Source of the DNA: Brienomyrus brachyistius
Lineage: Eukaryota; Chordata; Actinopteri; Osteoglossiformes; Mormyridae
DNA: 64,000 nt
Direction of reading: 5' to 3'
NCBI RefSeq assembly: GCF_023856365.1
Contig: NC_064537.1
Span: forward strand, 8,134,324 to 8,198,323
Shown here: positions 23,764 to 64,000 of the stretch, one piece after another
Position numbering within the stretch: position 1 is the stretch's first letter
Layout: each line of letters begins with the position of its first letter
Position numbers and translations under genes: made by a program
Notes under the pieces: model-generated
Told to the model about the DNA's origin: nothing
What the model saw: only the letters and a program-made list of their open reading frames with translations
Database searches by the model: none

Positions 23764-25185
23764 AAAAAATTAAATAAATCTATATATAAAGACAGATTTT
23801 TTTAATAAAATAAGTCTCAACCCATATTGCCACTGCTTACATTGTTGTGAATTCGCCCCCTTCTCCCCCCAGCCCAGCCTCCATTAATGGTGACCCCGGA
23901 AAAGGTGCCAGTTTCGAACTGACACACAGCATTTGGGCCAGTCTGTGCCTCAGGACAAGCAACATACCTGAGGACACAACTGCAGGAACCTGCTACAGAA
24001 CCCAGCCAGAAAGGCGAAACGTGCTTATTAGTCACACCCATCTCCTGCACCCATAATCCCACAAAACTTTTACTATTTACATGTTTCAAGAAAATGAACA
24101 TTGAAATTAAATGAGGGATACCCAAAAGAGTCACTCATCTTTAGGTCCATCTTTCTGTATTCTTCCATAACAGAAAGCTTGAGTCCACAAACATATTGGC
24201 TTTATACAGTACAGATAGAATTCCAAATGCTGCGAGGATTACAGAGCTGAGAAGATTGCAGATTCTTCCAAAGGGAAACCGTACGTTTCAGAGCTGCGGA
24301 GGACATGGCCCATTGGAAATCAAGGGCCAAAGACTGATTGAAAGAGATGGAGCTCGTCTCCAATTACATCCCCCCCCTCGCCTTACGCAGTCACACTGCT
24401 CAACAGCAGGAGTCCCAAAGACTGGTAACAGGTGACCCTTGCGGTTTCTGCAACCTACAGGACAGAACGCACATTCATGGGGACGTGGGGGACGCAGACT
24501 GCCCATTAATTCATCGTCGCTGTACGTTACCCCAACTGCACAAAGTGGCAATACTGGAGAAACACAAGATATCAATCTCCCTTTCTTAGTACGTATATCA
24601 ATCCTATTTTAACAGTCATTTCAACAAAGTTTCAGCAGAATTTACAATTTCAACAAACACTAAAACAAAAAATTAAAAAGTATAGCATTCGGAAAAAGTT
24701 GATACATGTTCGGATTTAAAAAAAATAATAAATAAATAAAAAAGAAAAAAAAAACCTCAATAGCAAGAGTAGTAATATCTACCTCACTCAGAAAAACAGA
24801 TACAATCATGACTGCTTTGGGTGGAGGGAAAAAAATACAAAGCCTGTTGTTTGAAATCAGTTTGTCCTTTAATTTTTTTTTGCCATTTTTTAAAATCTTA
24901 AAAATATCTATTAAAAAGGCAAATAACCAGACTAAACCCCCAAAAATATGCCCCATTCTCAGATGGACTGAAATACTGCACTATTCTCCCCCCAAACCTT
25001 TGTACAACTGGCAAAAAATATATTAACAGCAGTAACTTACAATTTATTTATTGTATTTATTCATTGACGTGATTTAATTGCAGCATCTCCCATAGGAAGT
25101 TCAGTTCTTTATTTTGAAAAAGTTTTAAATAAAAAGGACAATTCTAACGCCATTCCCGCAGGAACTCTTTCAACGCACTGTAATG
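23764..25185 (-). other. Probable ep300 3' UTR
   Basis: AT-rich sequence directly after the ep300 stop codon on the minus strand, without a credible exon on either strand. It carries several T/A homopolymers (for example near 24718-24760). The extent depends on which polyadenylation site is used. Confidence 0.5.
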
Positions 25186-56522
<31,337 letters not shown>

Positions 56523-58200
56523 ATTTTTCACGAATTATATAAATATATATATCCAGAAAAAGACAGGCGAATTCCCTTCTTTCTCGGTCTTCATTCGCCT
56601 TTCCCTTCTTTGATTGTTTTACTTTCCCCCCTCCTTTTTGGGGACTAAGGGGGGGAAAGTCCCGTGTGCGAAGCGCTCGTCTTTCCTGGGTTAGCCTCTG
56701 CTTTCCGACTCCAGCGCATAAACCCCCTCCCCCGGCGGATTTTTTGTTCTTTATAGATTTCTGCGAGCGGAGGAGGAGGAAAGAGGGAGGGAGGGAGGGA
56801 TGGATAGGGGGAGTCGGTAAGAGAAGAGAGAGACAAACGTGCAGGCCTTTAACCAACTCGCCGAGCCTCTTCGGAGACGGATAAATTGTCCCGAGACCTG
56901 CCCTCCATTATAGTATCCGTGTTTTCCGCCATTGTCGGGCGGCGGAACTGTAATCGAAAAGACCCCGGACTGGAGGATCGCGGCTGCCGGGAAGACGCGC
57001 CGGCACTCGAAACTTTTCAAGGACCTTCTCGCTTGATGTTTTAGGGGGGAAATGAAATTGTTACAGCTTCTGATTTCTGATGAGCTGTCATTTTGACGCA
57101 CTAAATTGAAACAATATCATTTATAACGTTTATTTGTTTACAAGCGGTATAAATTATCGTAATTTTACAGGCAGCCTTCCGTGCCTTTAAAATGCTCAAA
57201 AAACATATTTACATATAAAGAAAAAAAAATTGTGTAGACGTATCTGGGAAGATACAATACATCGATATTGATGAACGATTTTTTTAAAAAAATGACTTAA
57301 AATGTGTACTGCTTTTCCATATTTTATATAATAAAATATTCGCAACGAGTTAAAATAAATTGAAAAGTCTTTTAAGTGCAGATGATTGCTAAAAATATTT
57401 TCCCGCTGTTGTAATAACTTTATTCACGCCAGTAAACATTGATCTCAGTGAAGCTCTAACGGCAGCTAAGATGCTGTACTGTATTCGGAGCCAGCACTCG
57501 AGAGATAAGGGCCACTGATACAGTGATATCTCAGAGTACATTGAAGCACTTTACCGTTAAGTCTCATGTTAAACCAGCTCATAAATTAGACATGCATTTA
57601 AACCACCACAGCTTCATCACCTTGGCAATCCACCATAAAAGCGCACATAATTATCAGATTAAATCCATCACGTTAACAAAAGTTTCCATCTCGATGTTTA
57701 ATATATTGCACAATGTGAAAGGGGTTTAAAATATCTGCAAACTCGCACGTTTTACCAAGATTCCTACAAAACAAGATAAACCTTTTATTTACCCTGTGAC
57801 TTAATATTTATCGAAGGTAATCTCTCCACAAAATGGTTAGATTTATCTCCGGTCACAATGCATAACGGGGAAGCGTGTGTAATGCGCATTTAATTCCTTT
57901 TAGTTGTATATATTGAACAGAATTTTCACTAGATTCTATTGGCAGCAATCAAATACTACTTTAAAGCCGAGTAAGAAATCCAATGGAAGTATGTGATCAA
58001 GCAAATACATGGATGTCTCTGTGCTAAAATTGGAAACGCCATCGGGTTCCTCAAGTTACAAGTATTATGAGTAATTTGAAGTGAGAAGACTCGCTCCCAA
58101 AAATACAGATGGGATCCAAACCCTCAAATATTCCTATTCCTTCGGGTCCTATTGTTGTCACAGACGCCTTCTCGAATTCATCTCTTTGGTATTCGATTTA

Positions 58201-58228
58201 TTAATAATAATAATAATAATAATAATAA
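58201..58228. repeat. TAA microsatellite
   Basis: Nine units of TAA/AAT, directly after a minus-strand AATAAA (TTTATT at 58197-58202) that could serve xpnpep3. Confidence 0.85.
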
Positions 58229-58429
58229 TGCATATTTTCTTTTACATTTATCGAATTTATTGCACATATGATATTTTCCCTTTTTGTTAAGTTTATGCAT
58301 TAAGTCTGGCTCGCACTTGATAAAACGTACTGGCTAATTTTGCTTCCCCAATATATCCTATAATAGCATCACTCCCTTGGGGTTTTCGCCACCCGCTAAT
58401 CGCTTCAAGTCCATCCGCTGTTTGTGTCG

Positions 58430-58600
58430 GTCCGAGGCGGCGTGCATCCGAGCCGGCCTCGGGGACAGCAGCCGCAATACTCCCTCCCTGCCTCCGTCAG
58501 TTAGTGTAAACAAAATGGCCGCTCGTTGTTTCTAATTCTCCAGCGGGTTAGTGGGAGGGATGGAGGTAGAGTAGAAGTCTGCGAAAGGGAGGTTGATGCT
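58430..58600 (-). promoter_or_regulatory. CpG-rich patch with YY1-like motif upstream of ep300
   Basis: GAGGCGGCGTGCATCCGAGC and following sequence form a short GC-rich island about 2 kb upstream of the ep300 ATG. AAAATGGCCGC at 58512-58522 resembles a YY1 site. It might be the real upstream promoter or a distal element of ep300; the sequence cannot decide. Confidence 0.35.
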
Positions 58601-59096
58601 TGGCGTGCTGCCGATATGGTTCCTACCTCATGGATTCATGGATCGGCAGTAACCACGTGCTCATCAAAGGGGCAGTCGAGTTAAACTCAAGCATTCCCTT
58701 ACTACATTCCAAATATTGACAAGTTCACTTTCTACTGGCACTTCTGTGTGGTTAAATACTGGGAAGATACTTCAAGCAGCCAGCTGAAAACAACCTTAGA
58801 ACTTCTCAATTTATAAAGTTAACCAATAAGGGAAATTTAGATTTTTTCCTATCAATGTCAGTTGGCAACAGTAATGCTCCTGACACAATTCTTTTCCACA
58901 AGAGTTGGATTTTTTTTCTGGAAATAATAGCAAATATTAAAAATTCTTATAAGCAAAACAGAAGAAAAATCAAATCGTGTTCTAGGGTGTATGTATCGCA
59001 TGTATTGCAATGAGTGTTGCAATAATCATGCAGTAATAGTAAAACATAGTCTCTATTCCTCTATTCCTCCTATATGGCAGCAGTATCCCTTCCATC

Positions 59097-62000
59097 TCAG
59101 GTAATTTTCTTTGCACACTCTTTCTCAACGTCCGCTATCGTCTTGGGAGTGTCAGCAGACAAGACCGAGGGTCCACCGTCTTCCTGGATGACCACGTCAT
59201 CTTCGATCCGAACAGCCATGCCTCTGAATCTCGCTGGGGACGCCTTGTCATCTTCAGGGATGTACAGCCCTGCCAAGGGAGTGAAGTCCAAAAACACTCA
59301 GTTACACTAAAATGTTATATAATACAAGGGCGATTCCAAATCATGGCATGTACTCAGGGCATCTTTAATGAATCTGTATAATCACACATTATACACTGGA
59401 CTGACTGACGGACTGTAGGTTCAGAGTCCTGAAAGAACTTTGCATACGTGTAGTTTGCATGTTTTATGTATGTCTATGTGGAATTCCCACAGTGAACCCA
59501 AATAGACTCAGCTGGACAGAGGTTCTGTGCTGTCTGCGCCAGGCTTCGGGCTGGCTAGGATCTGGAGGAGCGACTATGAGAGAAGTACTGCTGGAATAAC
59601 CCTGTAGACTGTTCTTCAGTCACACCACTGAAAAATGCTTTTTTAAAATAAACTAGTCTTGCACTATAGTATATCTGCAGGCTTGCGGTGAGTTTTATAT
59701 TCTTTTCGGCTTTATAAGCTTATTTTGCACATAGCCCAATGCTATTTATACCCAACATCTATTGTTAGTTACATGTCTATGTGTTTATTCATTTCCATTC
59801 ATACCTCTATTTTACGTTTATTTATTATTTTTTGTACTTTTTGTCTTGATTGTATGTTTAATTGTACACTTCATGCCACCACCTGCACCCAAATAAATTC
59901 CTTGCACTCGTGTTTCTGTGTCAGCCCGAGCAGTGCTCTCGCGGGAGTTCTACTTACACAAAAATGTTCTAAGGGCAGAATGAAAAAAACGATTGGTCCA
60001 GAGAGATAACCAATCAGACTGTAGAGGGGGTGAGTCCAAGCAACTAGAGGAGGCAGGACCGACCAATCAGATCTCCCACCTCTTCTAGTTGCTTGGACCC
60101 ACGACCTCTACAATCGAACTCTCCAAACCAATCATTTTTCGTTCTGTGCTCAAAACAGTTCTGTGTAATTGAAACTCCCAACAAGTCAGCAGTGCTCCTC
60201 AGCAGCGATCTTCCTTACTGTACCTAGTCGTCACGTGCTCCCTCAGTCACCATCACCTGACCTGTCCGCACAGGCCTGCACCTCTCACCTGGCTCGATAG
60301 TGATGCACATGCCCGGCTGCAGCGGCTGGGCACGCGAAAGCGTCGGCGTGTCGTGCACGTCCATGCCCAGGTAGTGGCCCACGTGGTGTGGACAGTACCG
60401 ACGTGCAGCCTGGAGGGTGACAGGAATTGACAAGGAGAAACAGCATGTATTTCATAAGTTTGATTAGTTTCAAACATAATTGTTTACGACAGACCTGCAA
60501 GGCAAACAATCCATGCTACACACCACTTTAATAATTAATGTCCAAGCAAGCATGAACGATAATAACGTTAAACCCTTTGGACTGGCTTTTCATTCCGACA
60601 GCCTGCTTCCTTTTTCCGAACAGAACTTCTAATTCCCCCAAACATTTTACCGCTCTTTTCTTTTTGCATTTATTTATCCACCACAAATGAATAGTAGTTT
60701 TTGGTTACTTTATAACACTCTTTCCCAATCTGGTCCTTGAGGACCTGCAGAAAGTCCACGTTATTGCTCCCTACCAGACAGTCCACGTTTTTGCTCCCTA
60801 CCAGACAGTCCACGTTTTTGCTCTCTACCAGACAGTCCACATTTTTGCTCCCTACCAGCTCTCTAAATGTGGACCATCCAGCACGGAGCTGGGAAGGGAG
60901 CAAAAACAAGAACTTCTGTCAAGAGACTAAAAAGTTCTGGGTAACGTAATGATCAAATACATACACGCCGATACACAAAAAAAGGGGTTGTACCCAGTTC
61001 TGGTCTGAGCGTGCATTTTGATTGTAGTAACAGTAAGCGTCTTGTAATGTTCTAAATAAGGTAAGTGGGTTAAAAACAATCCCCAGTTAGGCTACACGTA
61101 GAAGATTTAGTAACTTTTGTAGAGCGGTCAGTGTATTCCTTGGTCTTCCAGACAGCGGTGAGAAAGCTGTCTCAGGTTTCACTCAGCTTCAGTTTTCCTT
61201 AAAAGCTACAGTATGACATGTTGGTGTGAGTGGAGTGACGGGGTTTGAGGGCCCAGTTTTGATCGTTCTTCTTCCCTAAGACACAACAGTCATGTAGGTT
61301 CAGAATTCCCCACTCATACCCCATTACCTCAGAGTGCTTTCCCCCGTTATCACCTCCGTATCCTTTTAGTTAATAACTGTCCTCGTCAAACAAACTGAAG
61401 CCTTTCAGTGACGTCGTTGCATGGATCCTGATCACTGCTGTGTTAGGTTCTCACTCGTGTCGCTCTCTCTCCAGTCTTATAAACTGCTGTACTGCCTCTA
61501 GCACAAGCATCCTTCTATACAGACCCCATGTTTGTCTTTCTGTTCCTCTCTTTTGATGAAATCAGGGGCTTTTCTGTCCTTCAGCTCTGGGTTAAACTAC
61601 TAGAATCCTTCAGTTCTGTGAGCCCAGCCCAGATGTGTGTCAATCCTGAAAGCTTGGCCTGTAGGCTCTACTGTTAGATTCCCCCCCCCCATCTCTTGTC
61701 ACCCCAAAAAAAGCAGAAAACATCAATAATAAAGTCCAGGTCCTCTCGGGCTTTCCCATGCTCCCTTGCTGCACAGACGTAATGGTTGTACCTGTCAAGG
61801 CTGCCGTGTAGCCTGATCAAAGCTTTCTACAAACAAACTGTCATCAACGACAGAGGCTCCACTAAAAGGACGACGGCGGCCGTGCCTTGAGCGAGTCGGC
61901 GTCGCTGGCCGAGCGACTGACGATGCCCAGCTCGCGCAGTTTGCGTCCCAGGAGCGCCAGCATGGTGCTGTAGATGTGGTCCAGGCTCGTCCCCGGGCGG

Positions 62001-64000
62001 CAAAGGGACAGGCAGGCCAGCTGGACCTCCAAGACGGCCTCGTACAGCTCAGCCTGGGCGGCGGAGAACCTGGGCCCGTGAAAAGGCAAACCTGAGCGAG
62101 ACGGGTCGTGCGGTGAGCTCTGATGAGAAGCACTTATCACATGTGTACAGTACAAGGGGAGAAAGAGCATATGGGATTTGAACATGGACTTTTGCACAAA
62201 AGGTTCCAGCACAGGAAGGAAGGAAGCCGACCATTAGATCTTTGAGATCTTTGAGACAGTAGGTTAACCTGCTACAGTTCACATGCACCACCAGTCAAAG
62301 GTTTCTGCGCATTTTGTACATTTGCATGTTACTCACTTAACATTCACTAAAAATACACTTAATATTCTTTGTTAACAAAAGAAAATACAGTATGATCACC
62401 ATCTGAGTACCTTTATTAGCAAAAAAGGGTTCATCAAAGCCTCCTCTAGCAGTTGTAACAGAAGAGAAAATTCGAAGCATCCTTTCTGCAAGGGAGATTA
62501 AATACTGCTCTGTTTCATGGGATGAAACAGTTAACTAGTGCGTTTAAAGTTAAAGGAGAGCCCAGAATTTGACTCTGCCATCATCACATACCAAGAGGTC
62601 AGACATGCACTGTTACATACTCTGTCCATGTTATAAAGGAAACCTATCTTATTTGACTTATATTTTCATTTATAGTTGTTCACTCAACTTTCCAACGCTT
62701 AAAAATCTGCAGTTTATGAAATAAATGGGAAAGCGGTTAAAAGCATGTGGTGTGCAAAGACTTTTGACTGGTAATGTAATTCAAAAGTGCAATTATTTTC
62801 TAAAGTGTGCTTACGTTACTTTGAAAACCCAACACACACAAAGCTGTTAAAAAACTTCATTCTGAAAACTCAGTTTTTGGGAATATCTGTAACAAAAGGC
62901 GTTTTATAGTTATAAAAAGCCATTAATAATGAATAATGTTCAACACTTCAGTAAAACAGAAGATCTCAGCAGATGTGTTGACATCAGTCACGGCTGGCGA
63001 TGCGAGAGGAGTTAAATGGACAAACTGCAGCCTAACAGGCCGATACAGGTGGGGGGGGGGGGGGGGGTGTGTGTCTGACCGTTGTGGTAGCTACTACTGC
63101 TGGAGCTTCCATGTCCCAAACTAGAGGGGAGCTCAACAAGGCTTATAGCGGAGAACTTACCTCCCGTTCACTGGCCAGGTGCGAGTGACATCACTGACAT
63201 ATCCGAAATATTCACAGCCTGCATCTAGAAGCACCATCTCTCCGTCCTTAGAACAAGAATTATAATTAAGCGTTTAATTGTTGCTGCTGACACACCACAG
63301 CACACAGCGCACAACGACGAAATGTGTCCTCTGCATTTAGCCCATATATGACATCGTGACACAGCAGGGGGGCAGCTAACCGGGGGAGCAGGGCTTGGGG
63401 GCGGTACCTCGCTCAGGGTACCTCAGTGGTGCCTTGCTGGTAGGGGATTCGAACCAGCAATCTTTCAATTACAAGTGCACTGCCTAACCATTAAGCCACT
63501 ACTGCCCACTTCCACAAACAGAGGAAGCCAAACGAAAGGCATTTTAACTATGGGATGGCGGTAATGTGGAGCATATCCTAGCATATGTGCCTAATTATTG
63601 TAGTTCAGAAACAATGGGCCCTGGTGTACTAACAGAAATCGGTACTAACCATACATTTCATTTCAGGGTAATGCAGACCCCTGGATGTCGTGTATATTTA
63701 ATGGTCCATGGGGGGGGGGGGGGGGGGGGGGGCAGTGTACAGCTCAGCAGGTTACACCACTGTGTCTGTGATATCAGAAGGTCAGCAGTTTGGCCTCAGC
63801 AGAATAGTGACATCACTGTTTGGGCCCTTGAGCGAAGCCCCTAACCAGATAAATGATCTGACCCTGTGGTCAGACCCTAAACTTTGCTCTTAACTGCATG
63901 TATGTGTGTGTGACTCAAAAGGAGAGCAAGATGGAATATGTGAAAAGAAGCATTCCAATGCAAATGGAAAATAAAAGATCACGTCTTTAAAAAAAAAACC
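59097..64000 (-). CDS. xpnpep3: XPNPEP3, mitochondrial Xaa-Pro aminopeptidase 3, last 4 exons (5' part outside window)
   Basis: XPNPEP3 is an M24-family metallopeptidase that removes N-terminal residues before proline or from mitochondrial import intermediates. The visible exons are 63161-63246, 61886-62069, 60289-60409 and 59097-59269, in frame throughout. All five metal ligands of the family can be placed: two Asp in [20 protein letters not shown], His in [13 protein letters not shown], Glu in ITIEPG and Glu in RIEDDVV. The C-terminus is [20 protein letters not shown], ending ECAKKIT. The third and second last exons join through an apparent GC-AG intron (CTCAAG then GCACGG). The N-terminal domain and any targeting peptide are beyond 64000. 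The gene is on the same strand as ep300, with its stop about 2.6 kb upstream of the ep300 ATG. Confidence 0.95.
59939..60187. repeat. Foldback repeat, copy B, in the last xpnpep3 intron
   Basis: The left arm runs GCGGGAGTTCTACTTACAC, GATTGGTCCAGAGAGATAAC and TCCAAGCAACTAGAGGAGGC. The right arm carries their reverse complements, for example CTTCTAGTTGCTTGGACCC and AACCAATCATTTTTCG, ending TTGAAACTCCC. AGCAGTGCTC occurs on both sides (59929-59938 and 60188-60197), which may be a 10-bp target duplication. It is homologous to copy A at 10815-11040. Confidence 0.75.
60721..60915. mobile_element. hAT-like MITE relative with internal 27-bp x 4 tandem expansion
   Basis: CTTTCCCAATCTGGTCCTTG begins like the 12454 element. 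Inside, the segment AGTCCACGTTTTTGCTCCCT with ACCAGAC is repeated four times (60753-60779, 60780-60806, 60807-60833, 60834-60860) with few changes. The reverse arm GGAGCTGGGAAGGGAGCAAA follows, but the expected terminal GGGAAACACTG is missing. Confidence 0.6.
63275..63512 (-). mobile_element. tRNA-derived SINE with GTCCTCTGCATTTAGCCCAT region in xpnpep3 intron
   Basis: The order is GTCCTCTGCATTTAGCCCAT, GGGGGCGGTACCTCGCTCAG, GTACCTCAGTGGTGCCTTGC, GATTCGAACCAGCAATC (B box) and TAACCATTAAGCCACTACTG (A box). It is therefore inserted in minus orientation. This SINE type is common in fish. Confidence 0.8.
63730..63960 (+). mobile_element. tRNA-derived SINE, plus orientation, in xpnpep3 intron
   Basis: After a G run (63710-63732) it reads GGCAGTGTACAGCTCAGCAG (A box region), a degenerate B box in AGGTCAGCAGTTTGGCC, then CAGAATAGTGACATCACTGT and GGGCCCTTGAGCGAAGCCCC. 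The tail contains CTTTGCTCTTAACTGCATGT. It is the same family as the copies in ep300 introns, here in the opposite orientation. Confidence 0.75.

Larger units (their letters stand above)
57011..59096. other. Intergenic DNA between ep300 and xpnpep3
   Basis: About 2 kb of AT-rich DNA with no recognised gene. It holds a TAA microsatellite (about 58201-58228) and a CpG-rich patch at about 58430-58600, listed separately. The xpnpep3 3' UTR must lie at its upper end. Confidence 0.55.

Noticed and set aside
63700..63735. G-run as a telomeric or switch-like motif
   Set aside because: It is a plain G homopolymer at the head of a SINE, with no repeat unit.

Overview
This window is nuclear DNA of a ray-finned fish, most likely a teleost. 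Five spliced protein-coding genes have vertebrate orthologues, and all visible introns but one have GT-AG ends. The DNA between them carries fish-type tRNA-derived SINEs, short hAT-like elements, a decayed Tc1/mariner copy and many CA/CT/AT microsatellites. There is no operon, phage or CRISPR content. The species cannot be fixed from the sequence alone.

Layout. DESI1 (minus, CDS 597-3017, six exons) is complete and lies head to head with XRCC6/Ku70 (plus, CDS 4290-8762, thirteen coding exons); about 0.9 kb of likely shared promoter separates them. Then come about 6.7 kb of repeats and unassigned DNA. CBX7 follows (plus, CDS 15451-18405, six exons, complete). Another 6.8 kb of non-coding DNA holds several repeats and the probable EP300 3' UTR. 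EP300 (minus, CDS 25186-56522, 31 exons) fills half the window. Behind it lie the last four exons of XPNPEP3 (minus, 59097-63246); its 5' part is outside the window. I derived exon borders by following the reading frame and splice sites. The same genes lie together in human 22q13, so this is an old syntenic block.

The genes do not form one pathway. DESI1 is a deSUMOylating/PPPDE peptidase, XRCC6 a DNA-end-binding Ku subunit, CBX7 a Polycomb chromodomain protein, EP300 a histone acetyltransferase co-activator and XPNPEP3 a mitochondrial aminopeptidase. CBX7 and EP300 are opposing chromatin regulators, but here they are only neighbours.

The most notable points are these. Two compensating single-base indels lie in EP300 (exon 21 and exon 26) and break the acetyltransferase reading frame as given. 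A five-copy, perfect 27-bp minisatellite encodes polyglutamine in the last EP300 exon. A 400-bp CA/CG tract ends 18 bp from an EP300 splice donor. Two short hAT-like elements have 8-bp target duplications. A foldback repeat family has at least two copies. A 57-bp near-perfect inverted copy links CBX7 intron 2 to the DNA downstream of CBX7. XPNPEP3 has a probable GC-AG intron, and the EP300 leader has a 27-codon upstream ORF beginning with the same four residues as EP300. I found no clear sign of a wholly new system.
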